Assembly: GCF_051846935.1 (NCBI RefSeq)
Contig: NZ_JBPYCS010000010.1
Location: forward strand, 1 to 64,000
Direction: 5' to 3'
DNA from: JBPYCR01 sp051846935
GTDB taxonomy: Bacteria; Bacillota; Bacilli; Bacillales; Amphibacillaceae
Length of the DNA: 64,000 nucleotides
A program made the position numbers and the translations under genes. Below the pieces are notes generated by a model, which saw nothing but the letters and a program-made list of their open reading frames with translations, was not told the DNA's origin and made no database searches. Shown piece after piece: positions 53,612 through 61,687 of the stretch (position 1 is the first letter of the stretch; each line of letters starts with the position of its first letter).

Positions 53612-54496
53612 ATGAGAAATTCCGAAAAAGAAACAAAGCTTGTTATTATTACAGGGATGTCTGGAGCCGGGAAAACGTTAGCAGTACAAAGCTTTGAAGA
53701 CCTTGGATATTACTGTGTAGATAATTTGCCACCTACGTTACTTCCAAAGTTTTTGGAGCTAATGAAGGATTCAACAAACAATATTACGAAGGTTGCACTT
53801 GTAATTGATTTACGAGGGAGAGAGTTTTTTGATTCGTTATTTGAAGGCCTTGATTTCCTCGCAAATGAAGACTGGCTAGAAGAACATATAATTTTTTTGG
53901 ATGCGACGAATGAGACGCTCGTTAGCCGCTATAAAGAAACGAGAAGATCTCATCCGCTAGGTGCAGGTGGGCTTCCGCTAGAAGGTATAAAGCAAGAAAG
54001 AGAAATTCTTGATGAGTTAAGAGGTAGGGCACATAAAATTATTGACACAACCAATTTAAAGCCGAAAAATCTCCGTGAAAAAATTGCCGATATTTACCGA
54101 GAAGAAAATCAATCTACATTTTCTGTACATCTTGTTTCTTTTGGATTTAAGTATGGTATACCAATCGATGCTGATTTAGTGTTTGATGTTCGCTTCTTGC
54201 CAAATCCGCATTATGTAGCACATATGAAGCCATTGACAGGGCTTGATAAAGAGGTTTCTGAGTACGTCTTTAAATGGTCAGATACGCAAAAATTTACTGA
54301 TAAAGTGCTCGATTTACTGCAATTTATGCTGCCTCAATATAAAAAAGAAGGTAAGTCCCAACTTGTTATTGCGATCGGATGTACCGGAGGACAGCATCGT
54401 TCTGTAGCACTTACCGAATATTTTGCTAAACAACTTTCGCCTGCTTACAAAGCGCACATAAGCCATCGGGATATTCATAAGAGAAAGGGACATTAA
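53612..54496 (+). CDS. rapZ: RNase adapter / nucleotide-binding protein RapZ (YvcJ)
   Basis: A 294-residue P-loop protein: Walker A GMSGAGKT at 15-22, YCVDNLPPTLLP after it, and the C-terminal domain with IGCTGGQHRSV and the basic tail HRDIHKRKGH. In E. coli RapZ controls GlmS through small RNAs; B. subtilis YvcJ binds GTP and affects competence. The rapZ-yvcK-whiA-crh order is conserved in Bacillota. Start follows GGGAGG. Confidence 0.94.
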   Translation: MRNSEKETKLVIITGMSGAGKTLAVQSFEDLGYYCVDNLPPTLLPKFLELMKDSTNNITKVALVIDLRGREFFDSLFEGLDFLANEDWLEEHIIFLDATNETLVSRYKETRRSHPLGAGGLPLEGIKQEREILDELRGRAHKIIDTTNLKPKNLREKIADIYREENQSTFSVHLVSFGFKYGIPIDADLVFDVRFLPNPHYVAHMKPLTGLDKEVSEYVFKWSDTQKFTDKVLDLLQFMLPQYKKEGKSQLVIAIGCTGGQHRSVALTEYFAKQLSPAYKAHISHRDIHKRKGH

Positions 54497-54497
54497 T

Positions 54498-55463
54498 ATG
54501 GTTAGGGAGAAAAAGCCGCGAATCGTTGTCATTGGCGGTGGTACGGGGATGCCAGTGTTATTGCGCGGATTAAAAGATATGCCTATTGAATTAACTGTAC
54601 TCGTAACGGTTGCAGATGATGGCGGAAGTTCAGGGCGCTTGCGTGAGGAAATGGCAATGCCAGCACCTGGAGATATTCGAAATGTCATTGCTGCTCTTTC
54701 TGACGTAGAGCCATCGTTAATTGAATTGTTTCAACATCGATTTTCAAGCGGGAATGGTTTGTCTGGTCATTCAATGGGTAACCTTTTATTAGCAGCAATG
54801 ACTACAATAAAAGGCGATTTTAATAACGGGATAAAAGAAATATCTCGTATTTTTAATGTAAAAGGTAAGATTTTCCCAATTTCAAATGATAATCTTTTAC
54901 TTCATGCAGAGATGAAGGATGGAACAATTGTATCTGGTGAATCAAGTATTCCACTAGAGAATAAACAGATAAAACGTGTTTTCTTAAGTCCTGAGCCACT
55001 TAAACCATTGCCGAATACAATAAAAGCGATCGAAAATGCAGACTTAGTCGTTATATCGCCTGGAAGTCTTTATACGAGTATTTTACCGAATTTAATTATT
55101 CCACGAGTAGAGCAGGCGATTCGTGATACGAAAGCTAAAGTTGTCTATGTGTGCAATGTAATGACTCAGGAAGGGGAGACAACAGGCTACACAGCAGCTG
55201 ACCATGTCGAAGCGCTTACTGACCATATTGGCCAAGGGACGATTGATGCAGTAGTGGTAAACAATCGCCCAATTGCCAAAAAAGTAAAAGATGTATATGC
55301 GGAAGAAAACGCAAAACCAGTAGTATATGATACCGATCGATTGCTGAAAATGGGATTGGATGTAATTGAAGGAGATATTGTTGACGACTCTAAAATGATG
55401 CTGCGACATGATAACGAAAAAATAGCAAAATTGCTCTATTCCCTCGTACAAAAAAATGATTGA
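54498..55463 (+). CDS. yvcK: Gluconeogenesis/cell-morphology factor YvcK (CofD-like)
   Basis: A 321-residue CofD/YvcK-family protein that binds UDP-sugars and is needed for normal shape and growth on gluconeogenic carbon in B. subtilis. N-terminal IVVIGGGTGMPVLLRGLK, then TVADDGGSSGRLR, APGDIRN and SPGSLYTSILPNL. One base from the rapZ stop; its end overlaps the long frame of whiA upstream of the true whiA start. Confidence 0.94.
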   Translation: MVREKKPRIVVIGGGTGMPVLLRGLKDMPIELTVLVTVADDGGSSGRLREEMAMPAPGDIRNVIAALSDVEPSLIELFQHRFSSGNGLSGHSMGNLLLAAMTTIKGDFNNGIKEISRIFNVKGKIFPISNDNLLLHAEMKDGTIVSGESSIPLENKQIKRVFLSPEPLKPLPNTIKAIENADLVVISPGSLYTSILPNLIIPRVEQAIRDTKAKVVYVCNVMTQEGETTGYTAADHVEALTDHIGQGTIDAVVVNNRPIAKKVKDVYAEENAKPVVYDTDRLLKMGLDVIEGDIVDDSKMMLRHDNEKIAKLLYSLVQKND

Positions 55464-55498
55464 TGTTGCTTTTTAAAAGCAGAAAAGGAGGGTATCGA

Positions 55499-56449
55499 TT
55501 GTCTTTTGCCTCGGAAATAAAAAAAGAACTGACGAGCATACCTGTGGACGATTGTTGCGAGCAAGCAGAACTTGCAGCACTTATTAGAATGAATGGTGTC
55601 TTATCTGTATCAAAACACGGATATACACTCGATGTTCAAACTGAAAATGCTGCAATTGCCCGACGAATGTATACGTTAATAAAGTCAATATATCCATATA
55701 CTGTAGAATTACTCGTTCGCAAAAAAATGAAGCTTAAAAAGAATAACGTGTATATTGCTCGATTGAAAAATAATGTAAAAGACGTATTAAAGGAACTGGA
55801 TATTATGAATGAACAAAAAACGTTTATTCGGACGATATCCAGTAGTGTGCGAGAGAACAACTGCTGTAGGCGCTCTTATTTGCGGGGTGCATTTTTAGCA
55901 GGTGGTTCAATTAACAATCCGGAGACATCCTCTTACCATTTGGAAATATTCAATTTTTATGAAGAACATAACACATCTCTTTGTAAATTGTTAAATGACT
56001 TTGGCTTACGTGCCCGAACACTGCAACGTAAAAATGGATATATCGTTTATATGAAGGAAGCTGAAAAAATTACCGAGTTTTTAAATATTATAGGCGCACA
56101 CAATGCACTCTTTAAATTTGAAGATGTTCGCATCGTCCGGGATATGCGTAATTCGGTAAACCGACTCGTTAATTGTGAAACCGCGAATTTGAATAAAACA
56201 ATTAGTGCAGCGATACGACAAGTAGAAAGCATTCAATTTATCGAAAAAACGGTTGGTCTGGAAATATTACCGGATAAATTAAGAGAAATAGCGATTGCTC
56301 GTGTAAATTATCCAGATGTTACATTAAAAGAACTTGGTGAACTTGTTGACAGTGGAAAAATTTCAAAATCAGGCGTTAATCATCGGTTAAAAAAAATAGA
56401 TGAGATTGCAGAGAAAATAAGAAGGGGAGACAAAGTGTTAGAAAATTAA
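55499..56449 (+). CDS. whiA: DNA-binding protein WhiA
   Basis: A 316-residue protein combining a degenerate LAGLIDADG-type N-terminal region (about 1-200) with a C-terminal helix-turn-helix (about 225-310, LKELGELVDSGKISKSGVNHRLKKIDEIA). It promotes sporulation in actinomycetes and affects division and chromosome segregation in Bacillus. TTG 55499 follows AAGGAGGG and gives MSFASEIKKEL as in B. subtilis; the earlier ATG would overlap yvcK and lacks this site. Confidence 0.93.
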   Translation: MSFASEIKKELTSIPVDDCCEQAELAALIRMNGVLSVSKHGYTLDVQTENAAIARRMYTLIKSIYPYTVELLVRKKMKLKKNNVYIARLKNNVKDVLKELDIMNEQKTFIRTISSSVRENNCCRRSYLRGAFLAGGSINNPETSSYHLEIFNFYEEHNTSLCKLLNDFGLRARTLQRKNGYIVYMKEAEKITEFLNIIGAHNALFKFEDVRIVRDMRNSVNRLVNCETANLNKTISAAIRQVESIQFIEKTVGLEILPDKLREIAIARVNYPDVTLKELGELVDSGKISKSGVNHRLKKIDEIAEKIRRGDKVLEN

Positions 56450-56653
56450 GAAACTTAAATTGCAATAGTTTCATTTGCATGAAATACATGATATAATAGC
56501 TGTAATTTCCGACAGTGCGAGAAGCAATTAACATATTTATTACATATAAGTTCGATTGTTTCATTGACGTATATATAGTGAGAATAAATAACAAGCCGAT
56601 AACGGTATGGTATGAGATCGCTTACGACAGGAATGAATGAAAGGATGATTGGA

Positions 56654-56908
56654 TTGGTTGAAAAATCAGTAGAAGTTGAATTGGAAACCGGTTTGCAGGC
56701 TAGACCAGCTGCGCAATTTGTACAAGAGGCGAATCGTTACACATCGGATTTGTTTCTTGAAAAAGATGGGAAAAGAGTAAATGCAAAGAGTATAATGGGA
56801 CTAATGAGCTTAGCAATTGCAAGAGGCGAATCCATTACATTAATTGCTGAAGGACCGGATGAAAGCGTTGCGCTTGAGCACCTTGTTTCGTTTGTATCTA
56901 AATCATAA
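56654..56908 (+). CDS. crh: Catabolite repression HPr-like protein Crh
   Basis: An 84-residue HPr paralogue that acts only in regulation. TTG 56654 follows AAAGGATG and gives MVEKSVEVELETGLQARPAA. Residue 15 is Gln where HPr has the phosphocarrier His, the diagnostic difference of Crh, so PTS phosphotransfer is impossible. Ser46 in AKSIMGL is the HprK target; P-Ser-Crh is a corepressor for CcpA. Longer starts upstream (56612, 56633) lack ribosome sites. Confidence 0.94.
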   Translation: MVEKSVEVELETGLQARPAAQFVQEANRYTSDLFLEKDGKRVNAKSIMGLMSLAIARGESITLIAEGPDESVALEHLVSFVSKS

Positions 56909-56975
56909 CTATTTTCCTATAGTTGATTGTGAATAAAGTAACAAGTCAAAAAATGACACGTAGATAATCTCCGAT

Positions 56976-57208
56976 TGAGGAATACCTACTCATGAAGTAG
57001 AACGAAAACATGAAAGCTTGCGTTTTGATTTCACTGACTTGCACTGCAGCTGACAGGCTTTCCGCGGGAACGGCCTCAGCTTTTGTAGCTCCTCTACCCG
57101 AGTCGCTACAGTGATCTTCGGACGCTTGCTATTTCCTCAGGAGTCCGTAGATTTTCGTTCCAGTCAGCTTAAAGAGGGCTAATAGCGTTATTACACACAC
57201 TTCCCTAC
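56976..57208 (+). repeat. Intergenic repeat, type A, copy 3
   Basis: Shares GAATAC, AACATGAAAGCTTGCG, CTACAGTGATC, CAGGAGTCCG, CAGTCAGCTTAAAGAGGGC and CACACACTTCC with the other type A copies. The left hairpin here reads AGAACG/CGTTTT, a base-pair-preserving change from AGAGCG/CGCTCT in copy 1. Confidence 0.8.
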
Positions 57209-57259
57209 CAACAAGTAATGTGATTTTTCTTTACCAACGTCTTATTTTGTACAACCAAA

Positions 57260-57310
57260 AAATAAGTCAGGCCATCTATCAAACATAGGATATCTAGCCT
57301 GACTTATTTT
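57260..57310. terminator. Bidirectional terminator between crh and clpP
   Basis: AAATAAGTCAGGC pairs with GCCTGACTTATTT across a 24-base loop that contains a second weak hairpin. A run of A upstream and T downstream serve both strands. Confidence 0.85.
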
Positions 57311-57531
57311 AATGCCCTTGCGCATACGTTTAAGTTAAATACTGCTTAATAGTAATAGAGCATGCATATGCGCTTCTTTAGTTTGACGCTTTGATAGCGT
57401 ATTGTTCATTATAAATTGACTGGAAAAGCATCCATTATTGAACGCCAAAAGAAAACGCTAGCGAATTCTTAATTTCTCTCGGTTAAACGAAAGGAATAAG
57501 TGTATTTGCTAACGATTTATTATAAATCCAG

Positions 57532-58122
57532 TTATTTATCTTCTTTTCTAGCAAGTATCTTATCGATAAGACCGTATTCTACCGCACGTTCAGCGGACAT
57601 AAAGTTATCACGATCTGTATCTGCCTCAATAACATCAATCGGCTGTCCTGTACGATCAGCTAAGATTTCATTAATTTTTTCACGCATTTTAATAATTCTT
57701 TTAGCGTGTATTTCAATATCGGACGCTTGCCCCTGTGTTCCACCGAGTGGCTGATGAATCATTACTTCACTGTTTGGAAGAGCATATCGTTTTCCTTTTT
57801 CTCCAGCGGCAAGTAAAAAAGCTCCCATAGAAGCGGCCATGCCTGTACAAATTGTGGAGACATCCGATTTAATAAACTGCATCGTGTCATAAATCGCCAT
57901 TCCTGCTGAAATAGATCCACCAGGTGAATTAATGTATAATGAAATATCTTTGTTTGGATCCTCTGCTTCTAAAAAAAGCAGTTGAGCAACGATCGAATTA
58001 GCAACATTGTCGTCAATTGCACTACCAAGCATAATAATACGATCTTTTAGTAAACGTGAGTAAATGTCATATGCGCGTTCACCGCGATTTGTTTGTTCAA
58101 TAACTGTTGGAATTAAAACCAT
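57532..58122 (-). CDS. clpP: ATP-dependent Clp protease proteolytic subunit
   Basis: Serine protease core that degrades proteins fed by ClpC, ClpX or ClpE. 196 residues from the ATG at 58122, which follows AAAGGAGG; upstream in-frame codons lie in the promoter. Catalytic triad Ser98 (GMAASMGA), His123 (MIHQPLGG) and Asp172 (DTDRDNF). The sequence is almost that of B. subtilis ClpP over its length. It is controlled by a CtsR box that overlaps its promoter. Confidence 0.97.
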   Translation of the reverse strand: MVLIPTVIEQTNRGERAYDIYSRLLKDRIIMLGSAIDDNVANSIVAQLLFLEAEDPNKDISLYINSPGGSISAGMAIYDTMQFIKSDVSTICTGMAASMGAFLLAAGEKGKRYALPNSEVMIHQPLGGTQGQASDIEIHAKRIIKMREKINEILADRTGQPIDVIEADTDRDNFMSAERAVEYGLIDKILARKEDK

Positions 58123-58171
58123 GTGTACATCCTCCTTTAAATCTTTCTGGATTCCCATTGGGTATGTTTTT

Positions 58172-58200
58172 ATCATAACTAAATGGTCAATAAAGGTCAA
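58172..58200 (-). promoter_or_regulatory. Sigma-A promoter of clpP
   Basis: On the minus strand TTGACC, 17 bases, TATGAT. The -35 is part of the CtsR box. The transcript would carry a leader of about 45 bases. Confidence 0.8.
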
Positions 58201-58201
58201 A
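58185..58201 (+). promoter_or_regulatory. CtsR operator
   Basis: GGTCAAT-AAA-GGTCAAA, a direct heptad repeat with three bases between. It matches the CtsR consensus (GGTCAAANANGGTCAAA) at all but one position. CtsR represses clp genes until heat stress releases it. Confidence 0.9.
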
Positions 58202-58583
58202 CAAAAAGTTTGTCAATAAGCAAACATATCATTCATCGTACCCTTATTTTAAAGTAAATAAACGTTTTTCCGATTAGAAAATGAGCTAATAATGGATGCT
58301 ATGCTGCCTCGTATATATTGAATTCAAAAAACAAACAAAATGAGAATCATCTTATATATTCTTATTATACGTTAACGAAGCGTTGACCGCATCTATTGAA
58401 TAAAGTGTCATCTAGCATAACGAGGAGTTCATGCTCGTAACGTAAGCTGTTGAACCTCTTAATTCAAAACGCACTAGCGCATTTTTCGCATTTGTAAAAT
58501 AGACAAATTCTGAACAATATTAATACGAGCGGTTACAGAGTATTCATAAAGACAGTAATTAAAAATAAATCTAGTGAAAGTAC

Positions 58584-58612
58584 TTGTATATATATAGTAA
58601 GGGCGTTATAAT
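58584..58612 (+). promoter_or_regulatory. Sigma-A promoter of the tRNA-Arg gene
   Basis: TTGTAT, 17 bases, TATAAT, 27 bases before the mature tRNA 5' end. Confidence 0.75.
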
Positions 58613-58639
58613 ATCGTATGTACGTCATTTAAATAGTAT

Positions 58640-58712
58640 GCGCTCGTAGCTCAGGGGATAGAGCATTGGTTTCCGGTACCAAGAGTCGGGGGTTCAAATC
58701 CTCCCGGGCGCG
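58640..58712 (+). tRNA. tRNA-Arg, anticodon CCG
   Basis: A 73-base cloverleaf without encoded CCA. Acceptor GCGCTCG/CGGGCGC (one U-G), D arm GCTC/GAGC, anticodon arm TTGGT/ACCAA with loop TTCCGGT (anticodon CCG reads CGG), five-base variable loop, T arm GGGGG/CCTCC with TTCAAAT. Discriminator base G. The integrase gene of a mobile element lies 78 bases downstream, so the 3' end of this tRNA is the likely attachment site. Confidence 0.95.
58690..58712 (+). other. Likely attachment site (attL) at the 3' end of tRNA-Arg
   Basis: The T arm and acceptor 3' half of the tRNA border the integrase gene directly. Phage integrases of this class usually recombine within such segments, leaving the tRNA intact. 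The second copy would lie at the far end of the element, outside the window. Extent is inferred. Confidence 0.5.
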
Positions 58713-58730
58713 CTAGTGTTAAGGCTATAT

Positions 58731-58770
58731 ATAGCAAGGGTTACAGCGTTTTTGTTCCCTTGCTATTTTT
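58731..58770 (+). terminator. Terminator after tRNA-Arg
   Basis: ATAGCAAGGG/CCCTTGCTAT stem, then TTTTT. It lies inside the element side of the junction and may serve both the tRNA and, in reverse, the integrase. Confidence 0.75.
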
Positions 58771-58790
58771 ACTTAAAAAAGTGGGATTGG

Positions 58791-59957
58791 TCACGAAGTG
58801 GTCACAACATGTTTTAGATCGAAGCTTTTATCGAACATTTCATCTAATTTTTGCGCTGCTGATTCTTGCATATTTGGAAGCATATGTGAGTAGGTGTCCA
58901 TAGTGATTTCTATACTCGAATGACCTAGTCGCTCTTGTACAATTTTTGGATGTACATTTAGATTAAATAATAAACTGGCGTGCGTGTGCCTTAAATCGTG
59001 AAATCGTATTTTCTTTAGTTCAACGCCATTTTTTATTAATTTATCTCGTCTTAATCTGAACGATCTACTTAAATTCGTTGGTAAAATAAACGTGCCTGAC
59101 TTGGTAGCTGCAACAAATCCTTCATCATTATAATCTTCACCTAACTTCATTTTATGTTCATTCTGCTTATTTTTATGTTTTTTCAATTCAAATAATAATC
59201 CTTCAGACATCGTGATTGATCGATAACTCGATGTGTTTTTTAAATCATTTAATTCGTAACCATCTTCACTTTTTTTGATTGCCCTCTGTACATAAATTTT
59301 CCTGTTCTCCAAATCAACACAGTCCCATTTCAAACCTAACACTTCACCTCTGCGCATACCTGTAAAAGCTCCTAAATAATAGGCAATAAAATGAATATGA
59401 TCTCTTGAATTTTCCAGGAAGGTATTTACCTCTTTCGCGTTCCAAAACTGCTGTTCGATTTTAGATACACGTACTGAATCCGCAACAGTGGCAATATTTG
59501 TTTGTATTTCTCCCATTTTTACTGCCATATTCAAGCAATTTGTAATGATTCGGTGTATATGATGCACAGATCGTGTTGATAAAGTTTTTTTATCTAATAA
59601 TGCATCATAAAAACGTTGTAAATGCATTGGTCTTAAATCCTGCATTTTTAAATACCCAAGAGCAGGCTCTATGTGATTGATTATATATGATCTATAATGT
59701 GTATAGGTGCTGTAAGCAACTCTTTTCTCTTTATGTTTTAACCAACCCATTAAGTATTTACCGAACGTTTCATTTGTCGGCTCTACATAAGTTCCACGGT
59801 TCAATTCGGCCATCATATCTACCATAGCTTTTCTTGCTTTCTTCTCGCTCGTAAATCCCGACACACGCTTTTGTCTACGTTTTTTAGTAACTGGATCCCG
59901 GCCGATATCGATAACAAATGAATATTTTTTTCCGCGTTTAGCTATATGACCTCGCAT
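58791..59957 (-). CDS. int: Tyrosine-type site-specific integrase
   Basis: Catalyses integration and excision of the element. 388 residues: N-terminal arm-binding domain (about 1-55, with GRDPVTKKRRQKRVSGF), core-binding SAM-like domain (about 62-160), and catalytic domain with Arg202 (TGMRRGE), Lys near 240, His320-x-x-Arg323 (HDLRHTHASLL), His346 (LGHSS) and the nucleophile Tyr356. All residues are present, so it is probably active. The start follows GGAGG and overlaps the upstream gene by 20 bases. Confidence 0.95.
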   Translation of the reverse strand: MRGHIAKRGKKYSFVIDIGRDPVTKKRRQKRVSGFTSEKKARKAMVDMMAELNRGTYVEPTNETFGKYLMGWLKHKEKRVAYSTYTHYRSYIINHIEPALGYLKMQDLRPMHLQRFYDALLDKKTLSTRSVHHIHRIITNCLNMAVKMGEIQTNIATVADSVRVSKIEQQFWNAKEVNTFLENSRDHIHFIAYYLGAFTGMRRGEVLGLKWDCVDLENRKIYVQRAIKKSEDGYELNDLKNTSSYRSITMSEGLLFELKKHKNKQNEHKMKLGEDYNDEGFVAATKSGTFILPTNLSRSFRLRRDKLIKNGVELKKIRFHDLRHTHASLLFNLNVHPKIVQERLGHSSIEITMDTYSHMLPNMQESAAQKLDEMFDKSFDLKHVVTTS

Positions 59958-60408
59958 TTTCCATCCTCCCTATCATTTTACTTTCATACATTTCTAGTCT
60001 CGTATAAGCAAAGTCAAATTCAACATTAAACAGATTCATAACGTCATAGATCGTCACCTCTTTCAATTTTTGTAGCATAAAAGTGGGAATGCAAAAATGA
60101 TAACTGAAATATTCTGCTTGGTTTTCTTGGAGTTGTAAAAACGAGATCGGGAGATGACCTTGCCTTCCTGCATGAATTAAAACATGGCATATTTCATGTC
60201 CGAAATCTTGCCATTTTTGCTGGTGCGTCAACCCTTCACTTAAGAAAATCTTACTTTTACCTTTATAATGATAAGCTGCACTTGAAAATTTCCAGGATAA
60301 AACTTCAACGTCCATCAACACTGAAATGTTATCAACAGTTAATTGGTCTGGACTGTTGATAAAAAGAGATTTATAAAACTTATTGATGTAAGATTCCGTC
60401 CTGTTCAC
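59938..60408 (-). CDS. ImmA/IrrE family metallo-endopeptidase
   Basis: A 156-residue cytosolic zinc protease with the HEICH motif at 71-75. ImmA of ICEBs1 cleaves the element's own repressor (ImmR) to induce excision; here the likely target is the repressor at 61207-61548, though the two genes are not adjacent (the Ltp gene lies between). GTG start follows AAGGGGG. The 3' end overlaps the integrase gene. Confidence 0.88.
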   Translation of the reverse strand: MNRTESYINKFYKSLFINSPDQLTVDNISVLMDVEVLSWKFSSAAYHYKGKSKIFLSEGLTHQQKWQDFGHEICHVLIHAGRQGHLPISFLQLQENQAEYFSYHFCIPTFMLQKLKEVTIYDVMNLFNVEFDFAYTRLEMYESKMIGRMENARSYS

Positions 60409-60458
60409 AAAATCCCCCTTGAAACAGAATGTGTGTTCGTGTTAATTGTATAAAGAGG

Positions 60459-60480
60459 GGTGTACAAATTAATGTACACC
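60459..60480. promoter_or_regulatory. Inverted repeat between the ImmA and Ltp genes
   Basis: GGTGTAC/GTACACC arms around eight AT-rich bases. It lies just upstream of the ImmA gene, close to possible -10 sequences on the minus strand, so it may be an operator; the lack of a T run argues against a terminator. Confidence 0.4.
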
Positions 60481-60487
60481 TATTGCT

Positions 60488-61036
60488 TTATTCTAAATTA
60501 TCAATAGCGTATTGCGCTTCTTCTTCGGTAAATTTCTCCCCATATTCTGAAATTAATTGATCAAATATAGCATCATTTGACATATCCATCGTTTCAGCAT
60601 ATGATATTGCCTTTTTCAGAGCGTTTTCTTTCCAGTCGAACTCGATATTATCCATGGCATATTTTGCGGCTTCTTCAGGGAAGTTTTCCCCATGTTCCGA
60701 AACTAATTGATCATAAATGCCTGCTTTTGACATGTGCATAGTACTAGCATATGATTCAGCTTTATTTAGTGCCGCCTTGTGTTCCCTTGGAACATCATCA
60801 TTTTCTTCTTCTGGTTCTTCTACAGGTTCTTCGTCGGTCTCTTCGGCCTTTTCCTCTGGTTCTTCTACTACTTCCTGTTCTTGTTCATTTTCGACACTTT
60901 CTGAAGCTGCAGTCTCGGCGGTTTCCTCATCACCTTTATCATCTCCACCACCTGTAGCAACGGCAATTACAACCACAACAACTATTAACCAAACCCACCA
61001 TTTTTTATAAAATGGCTTTTTCATCTTTTCTGACAC
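60488..61036 (-). CDS. Ltp-type membrane-anchored protein, candidate superinfection exclusion
   Basis: A 182-residue protein: basic N-terminus, one membrane helix (about 12-28, WWVWLIVVVVVIAVA), a long Glu/Pro linker (about 33-85), then two tandem Ltp domains (about 86-132 and 136-182), each a helical repeat with AESYAS/AISYAE-TM-MS-IYDQL-SE-GE-F-EEAA-YA. Ltp of phage TP-J34 is a lipoprotein blocking DNA injection of related phages. There is no lipobox Cys here, so anchoring is by the helix. GTG start follows AAGGGGG. Confidence 0.85.
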   Translation of the reverse strand: MSEKMKKPFYKKWWVWLIVVVVVIAVATGGGDDKGDEETAETAASESVENEQEQEVVEEPEEKAEETDEEPVEEPEEENDDVPREHKAALNKAESYASTMHMSKAGIYDQLVSEHGENFPEEAAKYAMDNIEFDWKENALKKAISYAETMDMSNDAIFDQLISEYGEKFTEEEAQYAIDNLE

Positions 61037-61164
61037 TTTACATCCCCCTTATGTTTCAATATATAAGATAAAAATATATAAAATTTAACACCACAAATTA
61101 AATTTGCGGCGTTATTAATCATGATGTGATATTCGGTGCAGTAAATTATGCCTATTAGTCATCT

Positions 61165-61191
61165 AAAAAAACACGACAAATAAAAGTCGTG
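61165..61191 (-). terminator. Terminator after the phage repressor gene
   Basis: On the minus strand CACGAC/GTCGTG with an eight-base loop and seven T. Confidence 0.75.
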
Positions 61192-61206
61192 ATGTTTGTC
61201 GTGGTG

Positions 61207-61548
61207 TTAGTCTTGATCTTTCTTAAACGCTTCCCAAACTCGCTTGAGCATCCTTAATTCATCCTCTTTTGATGGCAATTCTTTGTACCATCGTTCAAGT
61301 TCGGGATCATCTATAAATGCTTTGAATGCTTCTTCTTCGTTTAGATGTGGTTGGTCGCTGTGACCTAGTAAGTAATCGGTTGTTACGTCAAAAAATGTGG
61401 CAAGCTTCTTTACTGTTTCGTGATCAGATTCACTTTGGCCATTTTCATATTTAGCATAACCTTGTCTGCTAACCCCTAAATAATCTGCCATATCTTGTTG
61501 TGTTAACTTTTTATCTTTCCTTAATTTCTTTAATCTCTTAGGGAACAT
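61207..61548 (-). CDS. Phage repressor, XRE family (CI-like)
   Basis: A 113-residue protein with an N-terminal helix-turn-helix (about 5-60, LTQQDMADYLGVSRQGYAKYENGQ) and an acidic helical C-terminus (65-113) of the short ImmR/Xre type, without an autoproteolytic S24 domain. Induction would therefore need another protein, plausibly the ImmA-type protease nearby. It is divergent from the Cro-like gene and its promoter spacer holds operator O1. Start follows AGAAGGG. Confidence 0.9.
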   Translation of the reverse strand: MFPKRLKKLRKDKKLTQQDMADYLGVSRQGYAKYENGQSESDHETVKKLATFFDVTTDYLLGHSDQPHLNEEEAFKAFIDDPELERWYKELPSKEDELRMLKRVWEAFKKDQD

Positions 61549-61578
61549 TTATTATCAACCCTTCTATTAACTTACTAT

Positions 61579-61607
61579 ATTATATAGCAACAAAGAGTTG
61601 CTTTAAA
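61579..61607 (-). promoter_or_regulatory. Promoter of the phage repressor gene
   Basis: Minus strand TTTAAA, 17 bases, TATAAT. Operator O1 fills 15 of the 17 spacer bases, so binding there should block transcription (autorepression). Confidence 0.65.
61587..61601. promoter_or_regulatory. Phage operator O1
   Basis: GCAAC-AAAGA-GTTGC, perfect arms, within the spacer of the repressor promoter. Confidence 0.8.
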
Positions 61608-61623
61608 GGAAATAAAACGAAAA

Positions 61624-61638
61624 GCAATATAAAGTTGC
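61624..61638. promoter_or_regulatory. Phage operator O2
   Basis: GCAAT-ATAAA-GTTGC, one mismatch to the arm consensus, midway between the two promoters. Confidence 0.7.
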
Positions 61639-61647
61639 ATTTTATAC

Positions 61648-61675
61648 TTGACAGCAACAAAAAGTAGCGTATAAT
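61648..61675 (+). promoter_or_regulatory. Early rightward phage promoter
   Basis: Perfect consensus TTGACA, 16 bases, TATAAT. Operator O3 occupies 15 of the 16 spacer bases. It reads into the Cro-like gene at 61721. Confidence 0.85.
61654..61668. promoter_or_regulatory. Phage operator O3
   Basis: GCAAC-AAAAA-GTAGC, one mismatch, exactly between -35 and -10 of the rightward promoter. Confidence 0.8.
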
Positions 61676-61687
61676 AGGATTTAGTTA

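Larger units (their letters stand above)
56909..57531. other. 623-bp gap between convergent crh and clpP
   Basis: It contains a type A repeat (56976-57208) and a bidirectional terminator (57260-57310). Nothing else was recognised; the plus-strand open frame starting at 57500 runs antisense through clpP. Confidence 0.55.
58123..58639. other. 517-bp gap between clpP and the tRNA gene
   Basis: It contains the clpP promoter and CtsR box at the left and the tRNA promoter at the right. Between about 58210 and 58580 no gene, repeat or terminator was recognised. Confidence 0.5.

Noticed and set aside
60717..61010. 97-codon Ser-rich frame on the plus strand
   Set aside because: Antisense image of the Glu/Pro-rich linker of the Ltp gene.
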